Below, piece after piece: positions 1 to 6,217 of a stretch of DNA of 14,841 bases (position 1 is the first letter of the stretch; each line of letters begins with the position of its first letter). Location of the stretch: NCBI GenBank assembly GCA_014653585.1, contig JACWEH010000016.1, forward strand, positions 1 through 14,841, given 5' to 3'. This DNA is from Pelagibacterales bacterium SAG-MED38. GTDB lineage: Bacteria; Pseudomonadota; Alphaproteobacteria; Pelagibacterales; Pelagibacteraceae. Made by a program: the position numbers and the translations under genes. The notes under the pieces are model-generated. The model saw only the letters and a program-made list of their open reading frames with translations, did no database searches and was not told the origin of the DNA.

Positions 1-856
1 CCAATTCTTTAGTTTGATTATACCATTTCTTCTCGTAATTCTCTCCATTAGCATTTTGTGTATAAGTTTTTAAATGTAAAAAATATGCTCCAACTGGTCC
101 GTAACCGTCTTTAAATCTACATAAAACAATTCTATTTTCCATTTGTGTCATTTTGGCACCTGCAGCGATAGGTAATGCGTAAGCTGAACCATTACTCCAT
201 GGAGCATACCAAGTTCTTCCCATCCCTTCTCCAACTGCTCTTGGTTTAAAGATGTGAGACGCTCCTCCAGCTGCAACTATAACTGTTTTTGATCTAAAAA
301 CGTGAAAATCCCCTGTTCTCATATTGAATCCAACTGCACCACCAATTCTATTTTCTTGAGACTCGTCCATCAACAAATGGGTAACTATTATTCTATTGTA
401 AATTTTATCTGCTGATTTTTTTGCAGCCTCTGCAACAATAGGTTTATAGCTTTCACCATGAATCATGATTTGCCATTTACCTTCTCTTAAATATCTACCA
501 GTCTTTTCATTCTTCATCATTGGAAGACCCCATTCATCAAACATATGGACAGTTGAGTCTACGTGTCTTGCCATGTCGTAACCTAAATCTTCTCGGACCA
601 ACCCCATTAGGTCGTTTCTTGCGTATCTTACGTGATCCTCAGGTTGATTTTCGTCCCATTGCATGCCCATATAACAGTTAATCGCATAAAGACCTTGAGC
701 AACTGCCCCGCTCCGGTCAATGTTTGCTTTCTCTACACAAATTATTTTTAAATCTCTCCCCCAGTGCCTTGCTTCAAAAGTGGCACCAGTTCCAGCCATT
801 CCACCACCAACAACTAATACATCACACTCCTCATAATGTGTTTTATGTTTAGCCAT
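1..856 (-). CDS. aprA: Adenylylsulfate (APS) reductase alpha subunit AprA, N-terminal half (runs off the window)
   Basis: This is the flavoprotein subunit of dissimilatory APS reductase, a cytoplasmic enzyme that interconverts APS and sulfite plus AMP. In aerobic alphaproteobacteria it is thought to run towards sulfite oxidation. Translating leftwards from the ATG at 856-854 gives about 285 residues. They begin MAKHKTHYEECDVLVVGGGM and contain the FAD-binding glycine motif GGGMAGTGA near residues 17-25, then RSGAVAQGLYAINCY and FKDGYGPVGAYFLH, all typical of AprA. A good ribosome binding site (AAAAAAGGAG) lies about 10 bases upstream inside aprB. The aprB stop and this start overlap as TAATG, the usual aprBA coupling. 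The reading frame is still open at position 1. The matching C-terminal half is not downstream but lies at 1025-1906 on the opposite strand, so this copy is either cut by the window edge or part of an inverted join. The family identity is very secure. Confidence 0.93.
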   Translation of the reverse strand, partial: MAKHKTHYEECDVLVVGGGMAGTGATFEARHWGRDLKIICVEKANIDRSGAVAQGLYAINCYMGMQWDENQPEDHVRYARNDLMGLVREDLGYDMARHVDSTVHMFDEWGLPMMKNEKTGRYLREGKWQIMIHGESYKPIVAEAAKKSADKIYNRIIVTHLLMDESQENRIGGAVGFNMRTGDFHVFRSKTVIVAAGGASHIFKPRAVGEGMGRTWYAPWSNGSAYALPIAAGAKMTQMENRIVLCRFKDGYGPVGAYFLHLKTYTQNANGENYEKKWYNQTKEL

Positions 857-1023
857 TAATAGTAAACTCCTTTTTTAAAAGACTCCTTTGGAACAGTTGG
901 TAGTTCTTGATCTGTATTTAATCCCTCTGGTTCTGAATAAAGTCTTTGAGAGTTTATTTCACCTTGATTTGGTTTATCACCTTCAGCAAGTTTAGGAATA
1001 AACTTACCCCATGGTTTAGTTGT
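856..1023 (-). CDS. aprB: APS reductase beta subunit AprB, C-terminal tail only
   Basis: The last 55 codons of an open frame end in TAA at 858-856, overlapping the aprA start by one base. The peptide runs TTKPWGKFIPKLAEG near its start and ends KESFKKGVYY. AprB is the iron-sulfur electron-transfer subunit that precedes aprA in aprBA operons. Its ferredoxin-like domain is followed by a segment ending in a PIRTT-type sequence and then a tail that wraps the alpha subunit. Only the tail is present here, and the cysteine-rich ferredoxin domain is missing. The codons just upstream of TTKPWG read Pro-Ile rather than the expected Ile-Arg, so homology appears to stop at about 1021-1024. That is exactly where the opposite-strand aprA half begins. 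I infer the gene is truncated by the junction. The assignment rests on position, overlap with aprA and resemblance of the tail. Confidence 0.75.
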   Translation of the reverse strand, partial: TTKPWGKFIPKLAEGDKPNQGEINSQRLYSEPEGLNTDQELPTVPKESFKKGVYY

Positions 1024-1028
1024 TATGG
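1018..1028. other. Inverted junction between aprB/aprA (minus) and aprA C-terminal half (plus)
   Basis: AprB-like coding on the minus strand ends at about 1021-1024, and AprA-like coding on the plus strand begins within a few codons at about 1025-1030 (ETVGWENFLGM). No spacer, promoter or transposase lies between them. Two parts of one operon therefore meet head to head. This is the signature of an inversion breakpoint or of an inverted chimeric read or contig. Confidence 0.8.
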
Positions 1029-1906
1029 GAGAAACAGTGGGTTGGGAAAACTTTTTAGGAATGACTGTCGGTCAAGCAGTTGTTTGGGCGTCGCAAAATA
1101 TAGATCCTAAGTACACAAATCCAGAATTAACTACATCAGAACCATATGTAATGGGTTCACACGCAACTTGTTCTGGAGCTTGGGTAAGTGGACCAGAAGA
1201 TCTTTCCCCTCCAGAATATTTTTGGGGCTATAATAGAATGTTAACTATAGACGGTTTGTTTGGTGCGGGAGACACTGTTGGAGGAAGTGCACATAAATTT
1301 TCATCTGGATCATTTACAGAAGGAAGGTTGGCTGCAAAAGCTGCAGTGAAATATATTGAAGATCAAAAAGCTACAGGTATTCAAGTTTCAGATCAACAAT
1401 GTGATAATTTTAAAAAAGAGGTTTATAAACCGCTTGATAATTATACTGTAGCTCAAAACGAAATTACTGGAGGAACAGTATCTCCAAGTTATATTTCTCC
1501 AATACAAGGTTTGCAAAGACTTCAAAAAATTATGGATGAGTATGTTGGTGGAATAACTGCAAATTACATGACGAACGGCAACATGCTAAAGAGAGCCTTA
1601 GAGTTATTGGTGTGGCTTCAAGAAGATTTGGAAAATGTTGGTGCAGAGGATTATCATCAACTGATGAGAGCATGGGAGTTAAAGCATAGAACTCTTACAT
1701 CTCAATGTGTTACAGAACATACACTTTTTAGAGAAGAAACTCGTTGGCCAGGTTATTATTATAGAGGAGATCATATGAAACTAGACGATGAAAACTGGCA
1801 CTGTTTAACTGTTTCAAGAAGAGATCCTAAAACTGGAAAATTTTCAATGGAGAAAGTTCCAGTTTATCATATTGTGGATGAAAAAGAGAAGAAGAAGGCC
1901 TCATAA
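1025..1906 (+). CDS. aprA: APS reductase alpha subunit AprA, C-terminal half, separated from its N-terminal half
   Basis: The 293-residue frame corresponds to the second half of AprA. It contains ETVGWENFLGMTVGQAVVWA, the conserved TTSEPYVMGSHATCSGAW block, SPPEYFWGYNRML and GLFGAGDTVGG with HKFSSGSFTEGRLAAKA (end of the FAD domain). The C-terminal helical domain follows, with RWPGYYYRGDHMKLDD and MEKVPVYHIV. The ATG at 1025 is only the first methionine after the junction, not a true start, because homology begins in mid-protein. No ribosome binding site precedes it. Together with the minus-strand half (about 285 residues) it makes about 578 residues. From memory AprA is a little over 600 long, so a few tens of residues from the middle are not represented in the window. 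It is followed 16 bases later by a 116-residue gene, as in a normal apr operon. If the junction is real, neither half can make active enzyme alone. Confidence 0.92.
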   Translation: MGETVGWENFLGMTVGQAVVWASQNIDPKYTNPELTTSEPYVMGSHATCSGAWVSGPEDLSPPEYFWGYNRMLTIDGLFGAGDTVGGSAHKFSSGSFTEGRLAAKAAVKYIEDQKATGIQVSDQQCDNFKKEVYKPLDNYTVAQNEITGGTVSPSYISPIQGLQRLQKIMDEYVGGITANYMTNGNMLKRALELLVWLQEDLENVGAEDYHQLMRAWELKHRTLTSQCVTEHTLFREETRWPGYYYRGDHMKLDDENWHCLTVSRRDPKTGKFSMEKVPVYHIVDEKEKKKAS

Positions 1907-1922
1907 AATCTAAAATAATTTA

Positions 1923-2273
1923 ATGGATCTTTTAGCAAAATCAGATGAGGAGATCTTTGCAATTGCCAAACCTTTTTGGGAAAATCTAGTTCGAGCCTCG
2001 AATATGAAAGATTACGGAGGTTTTACCAAAGATTTTTCAACACAAATGTTGTTTGGAGCTAACGAGGTAGAACTTGGAAAACAATGGGCTAACAATAAAA
2101 TAATTACTAATTTGAATGAAACTTACGAACCTTTTGGAACTCTAAGAAGAGGTGACCATATCACGGTATTGATTAAGCAAACTAATAAGGAAATACCTGG
2201 AGAATTTTTAGGAAGATTAGTACTTGGCTTAGAGGATGACGTGATCAAGATCTTTGGTGCAACAATTTATTAA
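1923..2273 (+). CDS. Conserved-looking hypothetical protein downstream of aprA
   Basis: This is a soluble, mixed alpha/beta-looking protein of 116 residues with no signal peptide or membrane segment. It starts MDLLAKSDEEIFAIAKPFW and ends DDVIKIFGATIY. An amphipathic helical N-terminus is followed by alternating beta-like stretches (ITVLIKQ, FLGRLVLGL, DVIKIFGATI). That layout is loosely like small SnoaL/NTF2-type folds, but I see no diagnostic motif. It lies 16 bases after the aprA stop on the same strand, with codon use like its neighbours, so it is probably co-transcribed with the APS reductase genes. I do not recognise the family. A role in sulfite oxidation is suggested only by position. 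No clear ribosome binding site is visible in the AT-rich gap. Confidence 0.72.
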   Translation: MDLLAKSDEEIFAIAKPFWENLVRASNMKDYGGFTKDFSTQMLFGANEVELGKQWANNKIITNLNETYEPFGTLRRGDHITVLIKQTNKEIPGEFLGRLVLGLEDDVIKIFGATIY

Positions 2274-2317
2274 TTAAGATTTGACAATTTTTTTACTGGG
2301 TGTATTCAATGAATTAA

Positions 2318-2452
2318 ATGCATCTTTCAAATTTAAAAATTTTAAATAAAATAACTAGCAAAAAATCAACTTTTATTAAAACTGGAATTTTTTCTGCTAT
2401 TGCTGCCTGTTGGGGTGTCATAATAGTTGGAACTTTTATAACTTTTAAATAA
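2318..2452 (+). CDS. 44-residue single-pass membrane peptide between the apr genes and tauE
   Basis: A short ORF starts ATG at 2318 and stops TAA at 2450-2452. The peptide begins MHLSNLKILNKITSKKSTF, a basic N-terminal stretch with no acidic residue. One hydrophobic helix follows, GIFSAIAACWGVIIVGTFIT, and the peptide ends FK. This layout (positive N-terminus inside, one membrane span, almost no tail) is typical of small bacterial membrane peptides. It lies 44 bases after the 116-residue gene and 25 bases before tauE on the same strand, which supports membership of the same transcript. No strong ribosome binding site is visible. A membrane anchor or accessory role for APS reductase or the exporter is conceivable but not shown by the sequence. 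Confidence 0.5.
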   Translation: MHLSNLKILNKITSKKSTFIKTGIFSAIAACWGVIIVGTFITFK

Positions 2453-2477
2453 TTAATAGTTAAAGTTTTTATATTAG

Positions 2478-3572
2478 ATGGAAGTTTTTTTACCAATAGC
2501 CCAAGTCTTTATTAATCCAGTCGAAATCTTATTGTTAAGTGCTATTGTTGGTGTTCTCTCGGGCTTATTTGGAGTGGGTGGTGGTTTTTTAATGACCCCT
2601 TTTTTAATTTTTATGGGAGTTCCACCAGCATACGCAGTTGCTAATGAGGCTAATAATATTTTGGCAACTTCTGTATCAGGATCTACCACTCATTGGTTAA
2701 AAAATACTTTAGATTACAAAATGGGTTTGATTATTGTCATTGGTGGATCCATAGGAACAGCTTTAGGTATTTTTACTTTTACTTATTTTAAAGGTATTGG
2801 AAAAATTGATACAGTAATTTCTCTAGCCTACATGTACATTCTTGCAATAATTGGAACATTAATGTTAGTTGAAAGTCTCGGGGAAATTGACAAAGCCAAA
2901 AAAAATATTGTAGAAAAAAAAAAATTACATGTTCATTATTGGATACATGGACTTCCTTTTCGGATGAGATTTCCTAAATCTAAATTATATGAAAGTATTT
3001 TTACTCCTATAATTATAGGTTTAGCTGTTGGCTTTATAGCAGCTATTATGGGTATAGGGGGTGCTTTCATATTAGTTCCAGCTATGATTTATATTATTAA
3101 AATGCCAACAAAATTAGTTCCTGGAACGTCTTTGTTTGTTACAATTTTTGTTAGTGTGATAGTCACATTTCTTCATTCAATTAACTATGGTTCAATAGAT
3201 TTAATGCTTGTGTTGATGTTAGTTGTAGGTTCGATAATAGGAGTTCAAGTAGGACAAAAACTTGGAGAGCAAATAGACAGTTCAGGATTAAAAGCTTTAT
3301 TAGCAATTTTATTATTAATCGTTGGGATAGTTATAGCTTATGATACTTTTTTTGCTGAAAATATTCAGAATGAAATTAAATCAGTAGAGTCAACAGATTT
3401 GAATTTTTTTTCAAGATTTATTAAAGAGTTCTCTGAAGATATGCCGTTTTTTTATGGATTATTTTCAATTTTATTTGCTGTTATTTTAGGGATTGCTGCT
3501 GCATTTATTAGAAGATCAATTTCAAAGTTCAGAGAAAAATATTTTAAGAAAGCGGCGAAACAATCTAAGTAA
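2478..3572 (+). CDS. TauE/SafE-family sulfite (anion) exporter
   Basis: This is a polytopic inner-membrane protein of 364 residues in the TauE/SafE family, whose members are implicated in exporting sulfite or organosulfur anions, including sulfite released in taurine breakdown. The family's internal duplication is visible. The first repeat is near residues 20-90 (SGLFGVGGGFLMTPFLIFMG, then ANNILATSVSG). The second is near 175-265 (AAIMGIGGAFILVPAMIYII, then PGTSLFVTIFVS and IIGVQVGQKLG). A basic loop near residues 135-165 separates them, and a last helix lies near 325-345 before a lysine-rich cytoplasmic tail. It follows the apr genes on the same strand and faces suyAB and xsc, whose reactions release sulfite, so sulfite is the best-supported substrate. 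Its 3' end overlaps the converging YeiH-like gene by 8 bp. Substrate cannot be fixed from sequence, since the family also includes exporters of other sulfur compounds. Confidence 0.88.
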   Translation: MEVFLPIAQVFINPVEILLLSAIVGVLSGLFGVGGGFLMTPFLIFMGVPPAYAVANEANNILATSVSGSTTHWLKNTLDYKMGLIIVIGGSIGTALGIFTFTYFKGIGKIDTVISLAYMYILAIIGTLMLVESLGEIDKAKKNIVEKKKLHVHYWIHGLPFRMRFPKSKLYESIFTPIIIGLAVGFIAAIMGIGGAFILVPAMIYIIKMPTKLVPGTSLFVTIFVSVIVTFLHSINYGSIDLMLVLMLVVGSIIGVQVGQKLGEQIDSSGLKALLAILLLIVGIVIAYDTFFAENIQNEIKSVESTDLNFFSRFIKEFSEDMPFFYGLFSILFAVILGIAAAFIRRSISKFREKYFKKAAKQSK

Positions 3573-4638
3573 GTAATTTTAGATATATTTCAATTGTAAC
3601 GATACTAACAATCCCTACGGTTAACATTGAAACAAATCCAACAACAAATGGTTTATGCCCCATATTTTTGATATCCTTCAAATTTGTTGATAGGCCTATT
3701 GCTGCCATAGCCATAGTTAAGAATATTTTAGAACATATTTTTATAAAATTTATCATTTCATTCCAATTACTAGTGTTATCAATTAAGAAAATTTGGTCAC
3801 CTACATTCCTTAAAATTATCATCCCAACAAAACCTAATACAAAATAAGGAAATATATTTAAAATAGAATAATTTTTTTCATTTGTACGACCTCTATTATA
3901 AAGGAGAGCAAAAAGTGGAATCATTATTATTAATGATGTATTTCTTATAAGTTTAGTTACAGTCGCTATATTTAATGTTTCAGGACTATTAAATTGTTGA
4001 TCGTAAATAAGACCAGCTGCAGCCACCTGAGAAGTTTCGTGTATAGCAGTACCTAAAAATAGACCGGCAAATAGAGAGTTGCCTTCAAAATAAAAATTTG
4101 CAAAGTACGGGTATAACAGCATAGATAATATCCCGAATAAAGTAATATTAGCAATCGCATAAGACACCTCACTTTTATTAGCTCTTATTACTGGTGCTGT
4201 AGCCATTATTGCAGTAGTTCCACAAACAGTGCTGCCTATTGATATTAGATAAGCCATTCTGGTGGGAATTTTGAGTTTTTTTATTAATAGCTTAATGACT
4301 ATCAATACACTTATTATACAAATTAATATTAATGGGATAGCGATTTTTCCAAAATCTAAAAATTCAAAAGGCTTTAATTGTATACCTAAACAGATAATTC
4401 CAAGTTTTAATAAATAGTCTCTTGTAAAATCTAAGCCCCTCTGGAAAGTATCTCGGATTTTAAAAAAATTACCAAAAAATATTCCTAATAAAATTGCTAT
4501 CATAGCTGTAGATATTGGACTTTGGTTATATTCTAAAAGTTCGATACTAATTACATTATTAAATCCTTGAGAAAGAGAATAAAGAACAAATGCAAGGATA
4601 ATACCTGGCACTACCACCAAGTGTTTTTTGTATACCAT
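3565..4638 (-). CDS. YeiH-family putative sulfate/sulfite exporter
   Basis: This is a polytopic inner-membrane protein of 357 residues with about ten hydrophobic segments. It belongs to the YeiH/UPF0324 putative sulfate exporter family. Diagnostic stretches are LLKLGIICLGIQL (near residue 80), ISIGSTVCGTTAIMATAPVI, KSEVSYAIANITLFGILSML, GLFLGTAIHETSQVAAAG (near 195-210) and MAMAAIGLSTNL near the C-terminus. It lies 14 bases downstream of suyB on the same strand, so suyA-suyB-yeiH reads as one operon. Sulfo-lyase releases sulfite, and a member of this family next to suyAB would serve to remove sulfite or sulfate. Transport by the family is largely inferred from gene context in the literature and not proven here. 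The 3' end overlaps tauE by 8 bp in convergent orientation, and no terminator fits between them. Confidence 0.85.
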   Translation of the reverse strand: MVYKKHLVVVPGIILAFVLYSLSQGFNNVISIELLEYNQSPISTAMIAILLGIFFGNFFKIRDTFQRGLDFTRDYLLKLGIICLGIQLKPFEFLDFGKIAIPLILICIISVLIVIKLLIKKLKIPTRMAYLISIGSTVCGTTAIMATAPVIRANKSEVSYAIANITLFGILSMLLYPYFANFYFEGNSLFAGLFLGTAIHETSQVAAAGLIYDQQFNSPETLNIATVTKLIRNTSLIIMIPLFALLYNRGRTNEKNYSILNIFPYFVLGFVGMIILRNVGDQIFLIDNTSNWNEMINFIKICSKIFLTMAMAAIGLSTNLKDIKNMGHKPFVVGFVSMLTVGIVSIVTIEIYLKLLT

Positions 4639-4652
4639 CTTAAATAAAATAA

Positions 4653-5819
4653 TTACGCGCTTCTATAAAGTTTGGTCATAACAAACTCTTTATGACCTAA
4701 AGCTTCAGCACAGGTTAATCTTCCATTAGCAACTCTTAAAGTTGTTTCAATAAGTTTATCTCCTGCCTCTGATAAATTCATTTCTCTTGAAAGAATTTTT
4801 GAAACATCGCAATCTACATGTTCACTCATACTTTTTGCGGTTAACGGATTTGCGGTTAACTTAACAACAGGTTCTATTGGGTTTCCTACAATATTGCCTT
4901 GACCAGTTGGAAATAAATGAATATTAAAACCCGCTGCAGCTTGTAGTGTTACACATTCGGCTGCTGCTGATGAAGTATCCATAAAATATAATCCTTTACC
5001 TTTTTTAGGTTCTTCAGCTGGTTCCAGAACATCTACAAATTTACAATTTCCAATTTTTTGAAAGTTTCCAAAAGCTTTTTCCTCAATAGTTGTTAAACCT
5101 CCAGCAATGTTACCTGCTGTTGGTTGACTTTCAGAAAGATCGTCTGTTGCCTCTTTTAAAATAAAATCATTATATGCACTCCAGGTTTTCATAAATTTAT
5201 CTGATGCTTCTTTTGTAGCTCCTCTTGTTGCACAAACTTTTTCTGCACCAGTGAGTTCTGACGTCTCACCAAAACACAAGTGAACACCTAATGGTTCTAG
5301 TTTATCCATTAAGTTTCCAACTGTTGGATTAGATGCTAAACCTGATGTGGTATCAGATTCGCCACATTTGACTGAAATCCACAAATCACTTATTGGACAT
5401 TCTTCTCTTTGTTTTTCAGAAGCCCACATCACAAATTCTTGAGCTTTCTTAGAGGCTTTCATAACTGTTCCAATATCTCCAGTTCGCTCAATATGAAAAC
5501 CTTCAACTGGTTTTCCAGTTTTAGCAATTCCATCAACAATTTTTTTTGTCCACTTTGGCTCTATGCCAATTACAATTACTGCCGCAACATTTGGGTTACT
5601 TCCAGTTCCAATCATCGTTCTAAAATGTAACTCTAAATCTGCTCCAAATTGCAATCGTCCATAGGAATGAGGTAAAGCGATTGTACCTTTGATATTGTTT
5701 GAAACTGCTTCTGCACATGCATTTGAAATATCATCAACTGGAAGTATGATTACATGATTTCTTGTTCCAGCTCTCCCGTTTTCTCTTTTATAGCCTAAAA
5801 AACTTTTTGGAATTTCCAT
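4653..5819 (-). CDS. suyB: (2R)-3-sulfolactate sulfo-lyase, large (beta) subunit SuyB
   Basis: This is the large subunit of the cytoplasmic enzyme that eliminates sulfite from (2R)-3-sulfolactate to give pyruvate. It belongs to the UxaA/altronate dehydratase C-terminal superfamily. The protein starts [20 protein letters not shown] and contains [58 protein letters not shown] (near residues 140-160) and [18 protein letters not shown]. The conserved Cys-Gly-Glu-Ser-Asp and the histidines are retained. Length (388) suits the separate-subunit form. The small subunit gene suyA is immediately upstream with a 3-base gap. The main alternative is a sugar-acid dehydratase (altronate or galactarate). The close resemblance to SuyB in the first 130 residues, and the company of xsc, apr and exporter genes, favours sulfolactate. 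Confidence 0.87.
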   Translation of the reverse strand: MEIPKSFLGYKRENGRAGTRNHVIILPVDDISNACAEAVSNNIKGTIALPHSYGRLQFGADLELHFRTMIGTGSNPNVAAVIVIGIEPKWTKKIVDGIAKTGKPVEGFHIERTGDIGTVMKASKKAQEFVMWASEKQREECPISDLWISVKCGESDTTSGLASNPTVGNLMDKLEPLGVHLCFGETSELTGAEKVCATRGATKEASDKFMKTWSAYNDFILKEATDDLSESQPTAGNIAGGLTTIEEKAFGNFQKIGNCKFVDVLEPAEEPKKGKGLYFMDTSSAAAECVTLQAAAGFNIHLFPTGQGNIVGNPIEPVVKLTANPLTAKSMSEHVDCDVSKILSREMNLSEAGDKLIETTLRVANGRLTCAEALGHKEFVMTKLYRSA

Positions 5820-5822
5820 TAA

Positions 5823-6107
5823 TTACCACTTTTTTGTTTTCACGTTATGAACATGAACGTGTTCACCTTTTTTGATCGGTTTGACCACTTTTCCAATGTC
5901 ATGTCCATATTTAAGAATCGTATCACCCTCATTTAGGTCATTCATTGCTATTTTATGTCCTAAAGGAATTTCATCCTTTGATTGAATACTTGTTGAGCTA
6001 TCATTCTCCATAATCCAGCAGGTACAATCTTGTTTTGGCGTAATTTTTTCAATTACCACAACACCTACATTGTCTTTTTGGTCGTGGATTATAATTTCAG
6101 TAGCCAT
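5823..6107 (-). CDS. suyA: (2R)-3-sulfolactate sulfo-lyase, small (alpha) subunit SuyA
   Basis: This 94-residue SAF-type domain protein corresponds to the N-terminal domain of UxaA-like hydro-lyases and to the small subunit of sulfolactate sulfo-lyase. It begins MATEIIIHDQKDNVGVVVIE and contains PLGHKIAMNDLNEGDTILKY (typical of this domain, with the lysine and the GD turn) followed by GHDIGKVVKPIKKGEHVHVH. It is the first gene of a suyA-suyB-yeiH run and is transcribed divergently from xsc across a 110-bp gap. No good ribosome binding site precedes the ATG (ACACGAT). A perfect 15-bp palindrome at 6126-6140 lies 18 bases upstream and could bind a regulator. As with SuyB, an altronate dehydratase small subunit is the alternative, but context favours sulfolactate. 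Confidence 0.85.
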   Translation of the reverse strand: MATEIIIHDQKDNVGVVVIEKITPKQDCTCWIMENDSSTSIQSKDEIPLGHKIAMNDLNEGDTILKYGHDIGKVVKPIKKGEHVHVHNVKTKKW

Positions 6108-6217
6108 ATCGTGTCGAATTGTTTATTTGAAATTTTCAAAATCTTATATATTAATCGCGAAAATTAACAATTAAATTTTATATATATTATTAAGACATTG
6201 ATTAAAAAGGTTAAACC
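6108..6217. promoter_or_regulatory. Divergent suyA/xsc regulatory region with a 15-bp palindrome
   Basis: This 110-bp gap separates the divergent suyA and xsc genes, so both promoters must lie here or overlap the genes. It holds a perfect palindrome TTTGAAATTTTCAAA (6126-6140, 7-bp arms around one central T) next to suyA. A looser dyad TTAATCGCGAAAATTAA (6151-6167) has a GC-rich core. A TATATATATTATTAAG stretch (6179-6194) could hold the xsc -10 element. The xsc ribosome binding site is AAAAAGG, 8 bases before its ATG. Operator function is inference from symmetry and position. Confidence 0.45.

Noticed and set aside
1025..1027. ATG at 1025 as a genuine start of a short AprA paralogue
   Set aside because: Homology begins in mid-AprA at the ATG, no ribosome binding site precedes it, and the upstream bases belong to inverted aprB.
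2314..2689. Two minus-strand frames opposite the 44-residue ORF and the tauE start
   Set aside because: Lysine/proline-rich shadow frames antisense to better-supported plus-strand genes, with no ribosome binding sites.
5409..5630. Plus-strand 73-codon frame inside suyB
   Set aside because: Shadow of suyB on the other strand; composition unlike a protein (Ser/Asn/Phe-rich).
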